A DNA stretch of 64,000 nt from Solibacillus sp. FSL W7-1464 (GCF_038004425.1 NZ_JBBORC010000001.1:2147001-2211000); one strand, 5' to 3'. Shown: positions 44,661 through 55,064, counted from the first letter of the stretch. The notes: generated from the letters alone by a model not told the origin. Made by a program: numbers and translations.

Positions 44661-45425
44661 TTAATTTGTCGGTCCGCCGGCTACATAAAGTACTTGCCCG
44701 TTTACAAATGAGGAATTTTCATCCGCAAAGAAAGCAACTGCATTTGCGATATCTCTAGGCTTTCCAACTCTGCCGACAGGTATTTTACTGGCACCTGCCT
44801 TTAGGAAATCCTCAAATGGTATGCCCATTCGATCTGCAGTAGATTTTGTCATATCTGTCTCGATGAAACCAGGTGCAACTGCATTTGCAGTAACGCCGAA
44901 TTTCCCGAGTTCCCTTGCCAGTGTTTTTGTCAGACCTTGTAAGCCAGCTTTAACCGTTGAATAGTTTGCTTGGCCGGGGTTCCCTAATGCTGAAGTTGAA
45001 GAAATATTAATAATTCTTCCATACTTCTGCTGAACCATGTATTTTTGTGCTGCACGTGTTGTATTAAAGGCACCCTTTAAGTGAACATCGATTACCTGAT
45101 CCCAATCATTATCTGTCATTTTAAATAGTAAATTATCGCGGATAATGCCTGCATTGTTAACCAAAATATCAATTGATCCATATTCCTTCATAACTCGTTC
45201 CATCGCGGCCTCAACTTCATGTGAATTCACAACATTTGCCTGTAGAGCTAAAATGTCGAACCCTTTTTCTTTAAATTCAGACTGTACATTTTTCAATGCT
45301 TCCGTATCAATATCAATTATGGCTATTTTTGCTCCTTCTTCAGTAAAAGTTTCTGCAATGCTTTTCCCTATACCGCGACTACCACCAGTTATAAATGCAA
45401 CTCTATTTTCAAATCTTCCAGTCAA
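44661..45425 (-). CDS. FabG-like short-chain dehydrogenase
   Basis: 254 residues. NAD(P)-binding TGGSRGIGKSIAE (about 11-23), NNAG, catalytic Ser in NISSTSALG and YSTVKAG (YxxxK) are complete. In this operon it most likely oxidises (R)-3-hydroxyacyl-CoA to 3-ketoacyl-CoA, between the MaoC hydratase and the thiolase. TTG 45425 lies seven bases after AGGAGG; the frame extends to 45470 but that start has no SD. Confidence 0.88.
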   Translation of the reverse strand: MTGRFENRVAFITGGSRGIGKSIAETFTEEGAKIAIIDIDTEALKNVQSEFKEKGFDILALQANVVNSHEVEAAMERVMKEYGSIDILVNNAGIIRDNLLFKMTDNDWDQVIDVHLKGAFNTTRAAQKYMVQQKYGRIINISSTSALGNPGQANYSTVKAGLQGLTKTLARELGKFGVTANAVAPGFIETDMTKSTADRMGIPFEDFLKAGASKIPVGRVGKPRDIANAVAFFADENSSFVNGQVLYVAGGPTN

Positions 45426-45525
45426 ATAAATTCCTCCTGCCCTATCTACTAAAATTTTGTGTCTTAACATTTTATTAGTAGTTTTAAAGAATTATTCAGT
45501 CAAACGAAACATTTGCATTTTTTCA

Positions 45526-46500
45526 CTAATTATTTATCAATCGGTACTTAAAAACTCCATTTTGTTTTTCTGCAATGACTATATTCCGTTCTTCCAATAA
45601 ATCCAATACACTTATAATTTCAAACAAAAATGTAATCACTGCTTTCTCATACCTTCCCCGGTACATATCTTGAATAATTTCAAATCCGGTTGCAGCACCA
45701 TTTACTTTTTTTAGCGTATTGATTACACGAGTTACACGGTTATCTATATTGCCTATATGTCCATCGATTGCTTCATTTAAATTTGTAATAATCGGACCAT
45801 GTCCTGAGAAAGTAAAATCAGCAGAAAGTTTTCTGCACTTTTCTAAATTACTTAAATATTGGATTAAAGGTTTTGCACGCTCACTTCCGGGTTTAGGTGG
45901 ATCCATCCACATCCCCCCGTGAACTCCTTTGATAATGTGATCACCACAAATGAATTGCTGCTCATCTGCACAATAAAAAGAAATATGATCCTGTGAGTGG
46001 CCTAAGGTTTCGATTACTTGAAATGAAGGTAAGCCCGGTACCATATCTCCCTCCTCTAGTACCTCATCAACAGATGCAATTTGGAAGTAATCACGGTGTC
46101 CCTTTCGAAACGCTGACTTGATAGCCATATCTTCTGTTAAACCAAATTCTATGAATAAGTTGTGAAAAAATTCAGAGCTCCATTCTATATAGCTTTCATC
46201 CTTTAAAATCATTTCAGTATCTTTATGAGCAAAAATCTTAATGGCAGGATTTTTCTCTACAATCCAGTCTACAAGACCTGTATGATCATTATGGTGATGG
46301 GTTAATACAATTTGTTCGAGATCGGTTATTTCAATGCCCAGACGATGCAGGCCATTATTGAGATCATCCCAACCCTGTTTATTTTTTAGGCCGGCATCAA
46401 TAAGGGTTAACTTCTCTCCAAACACAACATATGAATTTACCGGACCAATCGGGAAGCTGGTTGTTAACTCTATTTTTTCTATTCTTTGCAAAGTACTCAT
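45526..46500 (-). CDS. MBL-fold metallo-hydrolase
   Basis: About 324 residues. The metal site VLTHHHNDHTG (HxHxDH), a second His in TLGHSQDHIS, the bridging Asp in FICGDHIIKG and a late His in FSGHGP are complete; a C-terminal winged-helix-like region (about 250-320) follows, as in GloB/RNase-Z-like CoA-thioester or lactone hydrolases. It may hydrolyse a thioester or lactone in this pathway. The start is uncertain: ATG 46500 has GAAGGA directly adjacent; TTG 46491 is better spaced; the frame is open to 46572. Confidence 0.82.
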   Translation of the reverse strand: MSTLQRIEKIELTTSFPIGPVNSYVVFGEKLTLIDAGLKNKQGWDDLNNGLHRLGIEITDLEQIVLTHHHNDHTGLVDWIVEKNPAIKIFAHKDTEMILKDESYIEWSSEFFHNLFIEFGLTEDMAIKSAFRKGHRDYFQIASVDEVLEEGDMVPGLPSFQVIETLGHSQDHISFYCADEQQFICGDHIIKGVHGGMWMDPPKPGSERAKPLIQYLSNLEKCRKLSADFTFSGHGPIITNLNEAIDGHIGNIDNRVTRVINTLKKVNGAATGFEIIQDMYRGRYEKAVITFLFEIISVLDLLEERNIVIAEKQNGVFKYRLINN

Positions 46501-46593
46501 TCCTTCTTTTATCGGAATTTTTCTCACATACCTTCCATGTGACGTTATATTTTTAACACAAATAGTATCCAACCCTTTACAATGATTAATATG

Positions 46594-48213
46594 TTATTTA
46601 TCCAACCAAATGTCTTTTAGATAGCCGTATCCATATGAAGCATGTGGATATGAATCTCTTACATAAGGCTGTATCGGAGTCTTCGTATAATAAGTAGTGA
46701 TTGGAATTGGATTCACTACGTTTTCTAAAACATAACGTTGAATATCATAGACATATTTTTTTCTTTCCTCTACATCCATGATTGTTCTCTGCTCATCAAG
46801 CATTTTGTCTAATTCAGGGTCACTGATGTTATACCAGTTTCGAGAACCATTTGTGTGCAGTTGCGTACGAAGCCATTCATCCGGCTCCTGGAAATATGTT
46901 TGATAGCCTACTCCCATGTCATAATCGACTTTTGGCCATTTTTCCGAGAAATAAGCAGCATATTCAACTACCTCTATTTCGATATTAATGCCGATATTTC
47001 TTAAATCCTCCGCAACCCATTGTGCGACACGCACAAGTTGTTCTCCGTAGCCATTCGTTACAATCATGGTCGTGTCAAAACCGTTTGGATACCCAGCCTC
47101 TGCCAGTAGCTTCTTTGCCTCTTCCGGGTTATATGATAATAATTTTTCTCTTTCTTCTAAAGGTAAGGCCCAATCCCCTAATGAAGGATTGACTGGTCCG
47201 CTCGTTTCGCCGCCACCGTAGATAGCCTTAACCATTGATTTTCGGTCAACAGCCATGCTAATGGCCTTCCGTACCCGTAAATCCGTAAATGGTTCTCTTT
47301 TCATATTCATATATAATTGTTCCTGTGTGGCGAACAGTGCTTCAAAAATCGAGATATTTGGATTTGTTTTTTGCAATTGAGCTATCTCTTCCGGTGACAA
47401 ACCACCTATTGAATCCGCCTGACCTGTACGAAATGCTGCTATACGAGATCCTTGTTCCGGTACGACTTTATAAATAATTTCATCTAAATACGGTTTGCCT
47501 TCTTCATAATAATTCGGATTTTTTTTGTATGTTGCCTGCACATTATCTTCCCATTTTTCTAACACAAAAGGACCTGTTCCAATGGCATCAGTTGCTAAAT
47601 CTACTTTCCCATCGATCGCTTCTTTAGGTAAAATCCACATGAAATGGTTTGCCATGAAATTTAAAAATGGAGCAAATGGCTGTTTTAATGTAAAGACTAC
47701 CGTTTGATCATCTTGTGCAACGATATTTTCTACTACAGATAAGAGAGCCGCTTGATGCCCAGGTAAGTTGATGATTCTTTCCATTGTCGCTACAACGTCT
47801 TCTGCCGTTAACTTCCTGCCATTCACCGGCTCTACATCATGCCAGTATGCTTCACGAAGATAAAATGTATAGCTTTTTCCATCTTCAGATATCTCCCAAC
47901 GCTCCGCAAGATCCGGCACAACATTGTAATCTGTATAAGCAGCATTCGGTCCTGTTTCATAAGTTACTAGCTTGTTATAAACTAACCCTGCAAGCATATG
48001 TGTATAAATTGATGACTGACGATGAGGATCAAGCATATCAGGATCTGCTGGTGTAAGAATTGTATAGGTTCCACCACTTTTCGGTGTGGTAGATCCTTCC
48101 TTCTTGTCATCTGGCCCTTCATCTGATGTTTTGTCAGCGGAGCAAGCACTAATTATTAGTGCTAATAATCCTAAAATCAGCACATACATTATGGATCTTA
48201 GTTTTTTATCCAT
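46594..48213 (-). CDS. ABC transporter substrate-binding lipoprotein (SBP_bac_5)
   Basis: 539 residues. The lipobox LIISAC (Cys about residue 24) predicts lipid anchoring outside the membrane. The family-5 solute-binding fold (oligopeptide/dipeptide/nickel/glutathione type) is clear: TLNPPDLYEMLLYEIL is not it, but the coding frame shows LRVRKAISMAVDRKSMVKAI and NPEEAKKLLAEAGYPNGFDT. The bound ligand cannot be deduced. ATG 48213 with AGGAGG eight bases upstream. Part of the importer encoded at 46594-52183. Confidence 0.9.
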   Translation of the reverse strand: MDKKLRSIMYVLILGLLALIISACSADKTSDEGPDDKKEGSTTPKSGGTYTILTPADPDMLDPHRQSSIYTHMLAGLVYNKLVTYETGPNAAYTDYNVVPDLAERWEISEDGKSYTFYLREAYWHDVEPVNGRKLTAEDVVATMERIINLPGHQAALLSVVENIVAQDDQTVVFTLKQPFAPFLNFMANHFMWILPKEAIDGKVDLATDAIGTGPFVLEKWEDNVQATYKKNPNYYEEGKPYLDEIIYKVVPEQGSRIAAFRTGQADSIGGLSPEEIAQLQKTNPNISIFEALFATQEQLYMNMKREPFTDLRVRKAISMAVDRKSMVKAIYGGGETSGPVNPSLGDWALPLEEREKLLSYNPEEAKKLLAEAGYPNGFDTTMIVTNGYGEQLVRVAQWVAEDLRNIGINIEIEVVEYAAYFSEKWPKVDYDMGVGYQTYFQEPDEWLRTQLHTNGSRNWYNISDPELDKMLDEQRTIMDVEERKKYVYDIQRYVLENVVNPIPITTYYTKTPIQPYVRDSYPHASYGYGYLKDIWLDK

Positions 48214-48249
48214 CAATATTTCCTCCTAAGGGAAAATTGTTATTAACAT

Positions 48250-49155
48250 CTAAGACATTTTTGGATCAAGGAAATCCCGAAGTGCATCCCCAAATAAGTT
48301 AAATGCTAAAACTAGTATACATAAGGCTAAACCAGGGAAAAGCACGAGCCACGGTGCACTTTCCATATATCTACTCGCATCACTCAACATTAATCCCCAG
48401 GATGGATTCGGTGGTGGTGTTCCTATTCCAAGAAAACTAAGTGATGCTTCAGCAATAATTGTTTGACCAAAAGCAAGACTTGCCATGACAATGATTGGTG
48501 CCATCATATTTGGCAATCCATGTCTCATAATGATTTGAAATGGACCTGCACCAACCGAACGGGATGCTTCCACATAATTAGATTCACGGATTCTCATCAT
48601 TTCCCCTCGAACAATCCTTGCAAAACGAGGTATTTCGATAATCACCAGTGCTATAATTACATTTTGGATGGCAGGTCCCAACAAAGCTGCAATAAACAAA
48701 GCAAGAATTAGAGCTGGAATTGACATAATAGCATCCATTATTCTTTGAATTACTAAATCGATTACCCCACCAAAATATCCAGAAATCATTCCAATTAATG
48801 TTCCTAATACGATTGAAATAACGACTGTTACAACTCCGACAAGTAACGATATTTGTGAACCAAAAATTAGACGACTAAACACATCACGTCCTAAATCATC
48901 AGTGCCCATCAAATGCTGTGAGTTTGGTGTTGCCAAAAATGCTGTACGATCTTGACTAATTGGGTCAAACGGTGCAATTAAGTGTGCAAATACAGCGATG
49001 GCGAAAACTAAAAGAATAATTAAAAGAGATATAAAGCCAATTTTTTGCGTATAAATAAAGCGTTTACAATCCTCTTTAAATTTTTTTAAATGTATGTTCC
49101 TGCTCGCCTTTATACTCTCTTTTGGCAACTCAGAGTCTATTTGTATTTGAGACAA
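48250..49155 (-). CDS. Peptide-type ABC transporter permease (DppC/OppC-like)
   Basis: 301 residues: six helices and the EAA loop (VEASRSVGAGPFQIIMRHGL). The OppC_N region (GTDDLGRDVFSRLIFG) identifies the C-type permease. TTG 49155 is six bases from AAGGAAGTGA; TTG 49182 lacks an SD. Confidence 0.9.
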   Translation of the reverse strand: MSQIQIDSELPKESIKASRNIHLKKFKEDCKRFIYTQKIGFISLLIILLVFAIAVFAHLIAPFDPISQDRTAFLATPNSQHLMGTDDLGRDVFSRLIFGSQISLLVGVVTVVISIVLGTLIGMISGYFGGVIDLVIQRIMDAIMSIPALILALFIAALLGPAIQNVIIALVIIEIPRFARIVRGEMMRIRESNYVEASRSVGAGPFQIIMRHGLPNMMAPIIVMASLAFGQTIIAEASLSFLGIGTPPPNPSWGLMLSDASRYMESAPWLVLFPGLALCILVLAFNLFGDALRDFLDPKMS

Positions 49156-49199
49156 ATGAATCACTTCCTTTTCTTGAAACAAGAATATTGAGGCATTTT

Positions 49200-50147
49200 T
49201 TATTTAGTTCTAATTCGCGGATCTACCCAACCGTACATCACATCCACCATCAAATTAACTAATAAAAACATCGCTCCAAAGACCAGTACGGTTGACTGAA
49301 CAACTGGATAATCTCTCACTAATACCGTTTCAAAAATCAAACTGCCTAGTCCTGGGAGTGCAAAAATCGATTCAAGTACTACAGTTCCTCCAAGCAGATA
49401 TCCAATTTGTAAACCAATTAATGTAATAACTGAAATCAACGAGTTTCTAAGAGCATGTTTGAATATTACAACCGCTTCTTTCGCACCTTTTGCCCGTACC
49501 GTTCTGATAAACTCCGAATGCAGTACTTCGAGGACAGCCGATCTTGTCATACGAACAATACTGGCACTCAGTGTAATTGCTAAACATATTGCGGGTAAGA
49601 ACATTTGCTGCAGATTAACAATAGGATTTTCTGCGAATGATTGATAACCGAGTGGCGGGATCCAATTGAAAGACAGTGATAATACAGTTAATAAGATTAG
49701 TCCCAGCCAAAAGCTTGGAATCGATAACCCGCCAATTGAAATTACTTTTAAAAAATGATCTATAAATGAATTTTGTTTAACAGCAGAAATAACTCCAATC
49801 GGAATACCGATAATGATGGCTAAAACAATCGCCATTAATGCTAGTTGTATAGTTACGGGAAGTCTGTCTAATATAATTTGGGATACTTCCTTACCTGACC
49901 AAAGAGAACTTCCCAAATCTCCTTGAAGCGCATTTTTACCCCAATCTATTAGTTGACCGAAAACACTTTTATCTAGACCCATTTCAGCTTTCAATGCAGC
50001 CATTTGTTCAGGTGTTGCACCGGAGTTAGCCAACTGAAGGGTCACAACGTCACCAGGTACCGCTCTCATAACGATAAAAATGAAGGTTGTCATGATCAGT
50101 AGTACGAATATTCCGAAAATTAAGCGTCTAACAATATAGTCAATCAT
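49200..50147 (-). CDS. Peptide-type ABC transporter permease (DppB/OppB-like)
   Basis: 315 residues, six helices, with the typical N-terminus (RRLIFGIFVLLIMTTFIFIV) and EAA loop (RTVRAKGAKEAVVIFKHALR). AAGGAGG lies before ATG 50147, which overlaps the ATPase gene stop by four bases (ATGA). Confidence 0.92.
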   Translation of the reverse strand: MIDYIVRRLIFGIFVLLIMTTFIFIVMRAVPGDVVTLQLANSGATPEQMAALKAEMGLDKSVFGQLIDWGKNALQGDLGSSLWSGKEVSQIILDRLPVTIQLALMAIVLAIIIGIPIGVISAVKQNSFIDHFLKVISIGGLSIPSFWLGLILLTVLSLSFNWIPPLGYQSFAENPIVNLQQMFLPAICLAITLSASIVRMTRSAVLEVLHSEFIRTVRAKGAKEAVVIFKHALRNSLISVITLIGLQIGYLLGGTVVLESIFALPGLGSLIFETVLVRDYPVVQSTVLVFGAMFLLVNLMVDVMYGWVDPRIRTK

Positions 50148-52183
50148 TTCTGCGACACCTCCTTATAGAAATGACAGGCAACGGCATGACCTTCTGTAAT
50201 GTCCATTAGTTCCGGTTTTTCTTTTTTGCAGAGATCCATTGCAAAAGAGCATCTCGTATGAAATTTACAGCCACTTGGAGGATTTGATGGACTTGGTACT
50301 TCACCACTTAGGATAATTCGGTCTGGTTGAATATTAGGATTAGGAATTGGCACAGCGGAAATAAGTGCCTTTGAATATGGATGGAGCGGGTCTGTAAATA
50401 AAGTTTGTGAATCGGTCACTTCTACTATTTCTCCTAAATACATGACAGCTATTCTATCTGAAATATATTTGACGACCGTTAAATCATGAGAGATAAATAA
50501 ATAAGATAACCCTAGTTTCAACTGAAGATCTTTTAATAAATTTAAAATTTGGGCTTGAACAGAAACATCTAAAGCGGACACTGCCTCATCACAAATCAGA
50601 AGTTCTGGTTCAGTTGCCAAAGCTCTTGCTATACCAATTCTTTGCCTTTGACCTCCTGAAAATTGATGAGGAAATTTATGCATATCATTTTTAGATAGCC
50701 CTACAGTTTCAAGCAGCTCTCCTACCCGTTGACGCTTTGAACTTCCTTTTGCTAGATTGTGCACTTCTAAAGGTTCACCAATAATATCTAGAATGGTCAT
50801 CCTCGGATTTAGAGAACTATAGGGATCTTGAAAAACAAACTGAACCCGCTTCCTTAAAACTTTTTTCTCTTTTCTATTAATATTTGATAATTGTTTTCCA
50901 TCAAAACTTACTTCCCCGTTCGTTGAGTCAATAAGACCTGTTATTAATCTTCCAACAGTTGATTTACCACAGCCGGATTCACCTACAAGACCAAGAACTT
51001 CACCTTTGTGAATATTCAGTGTTACCCCATCCACTGCCTTAACGTGTCCGATTGTTCTCGACAGTATTCCTTTAGTGATAGGAAAGTATTTTTTTAAGTC
51101 TGTTACTTTCAATAAATTCTTTTTACTGATTAAATGCTGATTAAGCTCAAAGACAAGCTCATTTTCTTCTGTTAAAATTGGACCCTCCCAATTTCCTGTC
51201 AAATTGGGATCTGCCATCCAACACTTGCTTACTCGATCATTTACTAATTCAAAAAGTGGCGGTTCCTCACTTCTGCACTTATCAGTAGCAAAAGGACATC
51301 TTGGATGAAAACGGCAACCAGCTGGAAATTCTTTCAAACTTGGAACATTTCCTTTTATCGTCAGCAGTTTACGTTCTTTACTTGTATCAATTTTCGGAAT
51401 ACTTTTCATCAATGCTTCTGTATACGGGTGTTGAGGTTTATTGAACAAATCCTTCACATTCGACTTTTCTACAACCTGCCCCGCATAGACAACAACTACT
51501 TTATCCGCCATTTCCGCTACAACACCTAAATCATGTGTAACCAGGATAATCGCTGTTCCAAACTGGGTTTGCAAATCTTTCAGTAATTGCAGAATCTGTG
51601 CCTGGACAGTCACATCAAGAGCTGTTGTAGGTTCATCTGCAATAATTAAACTAGGCCTGCATGCAAGAGCTATGGCAATCATTACTCTTTGCCTTTGACC
51701 GCCCGATAATTGATGTGGGTAAGCATTAATACGGCTCTCAGGGTCCGGAAGTCCAACTAACCTTAATAATTCTAGTGCACGTTCCTGCAATTCATTTTTA
51801 CTAAGCGTTTCGTGAATTTTAATCGTTTCGGTAATCTGATCACCAATCGTATAGACAGGGTCTAAGCATGTCATCGGATCCTGAAAAATCATGGCAATTT
51901 CATTTCCACGAATTTTTCGGATTTCATCATTACTTATATCTTTTAAATTTAAATCATTAAACAGGATTTTCCCGGAAGTAACTTCTCCATTACTGTCCAA
52001 CAAACGTAAAATCGAAAGGGCTGATACGCTTTTACCAGAGCCTGATTCACCTACGATTGCTACTGTTTCACCTTTAGAAATGCTAAATGAAATACCATCA
52101 ACAGCTTCAAGGTTACCTTTTCTTGTCTTAAAAACCGTCTTCATTTCCTCTACTTGGAGTAGTGTATTATTTTTTTCAATCAT
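50144..52183 (-). CDS. Fused peptide-type ABC transporter ATPase (DppD-DppF fusion)
   Basis: 679 residues with two complete ATP-binding domains. First: Walker A GESGSGKS, signature LSGGQRQRVMIAIALA, Walker B LIIADEPTTALD, and a C-terminal oligopeptide/zinc region with CRFHPRCPFATDKC. Second: GESGCGKST, FSGGQRQRIGIARALA, LLICDEAVSALD, CKFHTRCSFAMDLC. The two ATPases, normally separate genes (DppD and DppF), are fused as in GsiA-like proteins. ATG 52183 follows AAAGGAGG. It powers the adjacent permeases. Confidence 0.92.
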   Translation of the reverse strand: MIEKNNTLLQVEEMKTVFKTRKGNLEAVDGISFSISKGETVAIVGESGSGKSVSALSILRLLDSNGEVTSGKILFNDLNLKDISNDEIRKIRGNEIAMIFQDPMTCLDPVYTIGDQITETIKIHETLSKNELQERALELLRLVGLPDPESRINAYPHQLSGGQRQRVMIAIALACRPSLIIADEPTTALDVTVQAQILQLLKDLQTQFGTAIILVTHDLGVVAEMADKVVVVYAGQVVEKSNVKDLFNKPQHPYTEALMKSIPKIDTSKERKLLTIKGNVPSLKEFPAGCRFHPRCPFATDKCRSEEPPLFELVNDRVSKCWMADPNLTGNWEGPILTEENELVFELNQHLISKKNLLKVTDLKKYFPITKGILSRTIGHVKAVDGVTLNIHKGEVLGLVGESGCGKSTVGRLITGLIDSTNGEVSFDGKQLSNINRKEKKVLRKRVQFVFQDPYSSLNPRMTILDIIGEPLEVHNLAKGSSKRQRVGELLETVGLSKNDMHKFPHQFSGGQRQRIGIARALATEPELLICDEAVSALDVSVQAQILNLLKDLQLKLGLSYLFISHDLTVVKYISDRIAVMYLGEIVEVTDSQTLFTDPLHPYSKALISAVPIPNPNIQPDRIILSGEVPSPSNPPSGCKFHTRCSFAMDLCKKEKPELMDITEGHAVACHFYKEVSQK

Positions 52184-52220
52184 TCGATTGCCTCCTTTCA
52201 AATATATTTAACTACTTATA

Positions 52221-53768
52221 TTAATCTAATATCAGGTTAGCAAATTGTTCTCTCAGCTTTATTTTCATGATTTTTCCAACTCCATTTTTCGGAAGTTCCT
52301 GAATGAATTCAATATGACGAGGTGTCTTATATTTAGCTAAATTTTGTTGGCAGTATCCGATTAATTCACTGGCACTTACTTCTGCATCCGGCTTTTTCAC
52401 AATACAAGCAACAATTTCTTCACTCATTTTTTCTGAAGGAACACCGATCACCGCAGCTTCTAAAACAGCTTCATGTTTAACTAGCAATTCCTCTAAATCC
52501 CGCGGATAAATATTAAATCCGCCTCGAATAATTAAATCCTTTTTACGATCTACAATATACAGATAGCCTTCCTCATCCACTTTTGCCATATCCCCTGTAT
52601 GAAGCCATCCATTTTGCAGTGCCTTTTTTGTTTCTTCTTCATTTTTATAATAACCAGGCGTTACATTATCGCCTTGTACCAATAATTCACCGACATCCCC
52701 AACTGGTACCTCATCCCCATTTTCATCCACGATTTTAATGTTCACTCCTGGCATTGGTACTCCTACAGAACCTTCTTTTATCGGCATATCATTACGTTGT
52801 GTAGCAACTCCTGGCGATGCTTCAGAAAGTCCATACGCATCTCGTACCTCAGCCCCAAATTTTTCTTTAAATTTGTGACGTAAGCTAATCGACAGTGCAG
52901 CAGCCCCTGATCCAACTGTTTCTAAACTTGATAAATCATATTTATAGGCATTCGGATGATAATACATCGCATGCACCATAGCCGGGACAGCAGCAAAGGA
53001 TTTTACTTTAAATTTTTCAATAACCTTAAATACCTCTTCCGCATCGAATTTATCAAAAATAACAACTGAGCTTCCTAGCAGAAACATACTGTTCATAATG
53101 CCAAAACCATAAATATGAGCTAGAGGAAGAACACCCAGGGTAGTACTTCTTATTTCGTCCTCCGCTCTAAGTTTTAATCCTGACATTGAATTTGAGTAGA
53201 GATTTTTATGCGTTAACATAACTCCCTTCGGTATACCCGTAGTGCCGGATGTATAAAGGATAACAGCTACATCCGATTCTTTTAGCTCTAAAGGAGTATT
53301 TTCATAAATTGATATAGTAGAAAGAGCCTTTTCCCATTCAATGATTTCGAACTCTCCTTGTATATCTGCCTCACTTGGTTGATCGATGCATATAATTTTC
53401 GGTCTAACGGTTAAATCACTGGATGCATTTTTTAATTTTTGCAACAGAACAGACGATGTTATAATAACTTTCGCTTCCGAATTTTTTAAAATAAAGTTGA
53501 TTTCATTTTCATGTAACAGATACATAGCTGGTACAATGATGCCACCAACTCCTAATACTCCTTGGTAAGAGAAAATAACTTCGGGACAATTTGGCATACA
53601 AATTAACACCCGATCTCCTTTTTCCACTCCCAGAGAATGGACAAGACTAGAAACCTTTTTACAAATAATTTCCGTCTCTCTATTTGTATAAGTTTTATCA
53701 TAGAAATACAGAAGGTTATACTCACCAAAATTCTCAATATTCCCGCCCAATAATTCAGTTAGTAACAT
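52221..53768 (-). CDS. Acyl-CoA ligase (AMP-binding)
   Basis: 515 residues. The ATP loop YTSGTTGIPKGVMLTHKN (about 172-189), YGLSEASPG and the C-terminal hinge GDMAKVDEEGYLYIVDRKKD are complete. It activates a carboxylic acid to its acyl-CoA by way of an acyl-adenylate; it is the likely entry enzyme of the pathway. AGGAGGG lies before ATG 53768. A cre-like site lies just upstream (53815-53828). Confidence 0.9.
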   Translation of the reverse strand: MLLTELLGGNIENFGEYNLLYFYDKTYTNRETEIICKKVSSLVHSLGVEKGDRVLICMPNCPEVIFSYQGVLGVGGIIVPAMYLLHENEINFILKNSEAKVIITSSVLLQKLKNASSDLTVRPKIICIDQPSEADIQGEFEIIEWEKALSTISIYENTPLELKESDVAVILYTSGTTGIPKGVMLTHKNLYSNSMSGLKLRAEDEIRSTTLGVLPLAHIYGFGIMNSMFLLGSSVVIFDKFDAEEVFKVIEKFKVKSFAAVPAMVHAMYYHPNAYKYDLSSLETVGSGAAALSISLRHKFKEKFGAEVRDAYGLSEASPGVATQRNDMPIKEGSVGVPMPGVNIKIVDENGDEVPVGDVGELLVQGDNVTPGYYKNEEETKKALQNGWLHTGDMAKVDEEGYLYIVDRKKDLIIRGGFNIYPRDLEELLVKHEAVLEAAVIGVPSEKMSEEIVACIVKKPDAEVSASELIGYCQQNLAKYKTPRHIEFIQELPKNGVGKIMKIKLREQFANLILD

Positions 53769-53814
53769 GTTACCCTCCTAACTTTTATTTACTATTTTCA
53801 TAGTATTTTCCGCA

Positions 53815-53828
53815 TTAAAGCGCTTACA
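53815..53828 (-). promoter_or_regulatory. cre-like site before the acyl-CoA ligase gene
   Basis: TTAAAGCGCTTACA (minus strand TGTAAGCGCTTTAA) fits the cre consensus TGWAANCGNTNWCA with one mismatch on either strand. It lies in the gap between the MFS and acyl-CoA ligase genes. Confidence 0.45.
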
Positions 53829-53849
53829 TTTCAGGGGCAATAATTACTT

Positions 53850-55064
53850 CTATGAGTTACTAGTATCTTTGTGTAGAGATATGTCAATTTTTTGTTGGGA
53901 AGTGATTAAAAATGCAATACCTAATAGAAATACTGTTATAACAGCCGAAGTGATAAATGGAGCCGATACGAGATATATGAATACCCACCCTCCCCAAAGA
54001 GGTCCAAGTATTCTCCCTAAACTATCCATTGATTCTTGGAGGCCCAATGTAATACCACGCCCCATCTCAGTGCGTTTTGATAACATCGCTATCGTAGTCG
54101 GCCGAACCAATGATTGCCCGAAACCAGTAAAAACACATCCTAAAATAGCTACCCATATTAATGGCGCAAAACTAATTAAACAATAGCCGATCGCCGTAAA
54201 GGTTAAGCCAATTTTTGTAATCGTATCTTCATTCCATAATTCATAACATTTTTTTAATAAAAAGAATTGTACCAAGACAGAAGTTCCAGCCTGTGCGCTA
54301 AAGGCCATACTTACAAAGATAGGAGTAGCTTCAAATTTCGCTATTAAGTAATATCCAAGTAATCCGAAAAAACTTGAAGCTGCAATGGACAATCCAAGGA
54401 TGATCATATAATGATTCCAATAACCTGTTTTCGTCACCATTGTAATGGATTTCCAAAAAGAAATTGCTTCATTATTTTTAGCAAACGTATTCATAGTTTC
54501 TTTAGCATCGTTATTAATCGAATCTTGGATGTAAAAATGGGCAAACGGTAGCGTTACTAGGGCTAGAGATCCTGCAATAATGAAAGGTACTGTGACCCCA
54601 AACGGAGAAAACAGCCCTCCAATAGCTGGACCACATAAGAAGCCAAGACCATTTACCGCACCCATTTTCGCAATGGTCTGATTTCTAAACTCTTTTTTAG
54701 TTTGATCAGCTACCATAGAAAAAGCAGCAGTTTGAGTACCAGATGAAATCGCTGCACCAATTAATCGAACTAAAAGCAATTGCCAATAATTTTGAGCCAA
54801 AATTAATAATAGGAAAGCTACGCCAAAGCCAAATACTCCAATCATTAGAACGGGTTTTCTCCCTATTTTATCAGCTAAACGTCCCCAAATCGGTGCAGTG
54901 ATCAACTGGGAAACTGCCCAAATAATGATTAATGATGACATTTGAACTGATGAAAGTCCCAAATCATCTGCTAAGAATGGTAGTGTAGGTAGTACTATTC
55001 CATAACCTGTCATCGTTAAGAACATTATGAATCCTAGTAGAAAGAACGCTTTCCTTTCCATCAT
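53850..55064 (-). CDS. MFS transporter, TetA/drug-exporter type
   Basis: 404 residues, 12 helices. GYGIVLPTLPFLADDLGLS and GRLADKIGRKPVLMIG (MFS motif A), with the motif-C-like GFLCGPAIGGLFSPFG, place it with TetA-like 12-TMS exporters. Its position as first gene of the downstream part of the operon suggests export of a product, intermediate or toxic relative of the substrate. The SD before ATG 55064 is weak. Confidence 0.82.
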   Translation of the reverse strand: MMERKAFFLLGFIMFLTMTGYGIVLPTLPFLADDLGLSSVQMSSLIIIWAVSQLITAPIWGRLADKIGRKPVLMIGVFGFGVAFLLLILAQNYWQLLLVRLIGAAISSGTQTAAFSMVADQTKKEFRNQTIAKMGAVNGLGFLCGPAIGGLFSPFGVTVPFIIAGSLALVTLPFAHFYIQDSINNDAKETMNTFAKNNEAISFWKSITMVTKTGYWNHYMIILGLSIAASSFFGLLGYYLIAKFEATPIFVSMAFSAQAGTSVLVQFFLLKKCYELWNEDTITKIGLTFTAIGYCLISFAPLIWVAILGCVFTGFGQSLVRPTTIAMLSKRTEMGRGITLGLQESMDSLGRILGPLWGGWVFIYLVSAPFITSAVITVFLLGIAFLITSQQKIDISLHKDTSNS

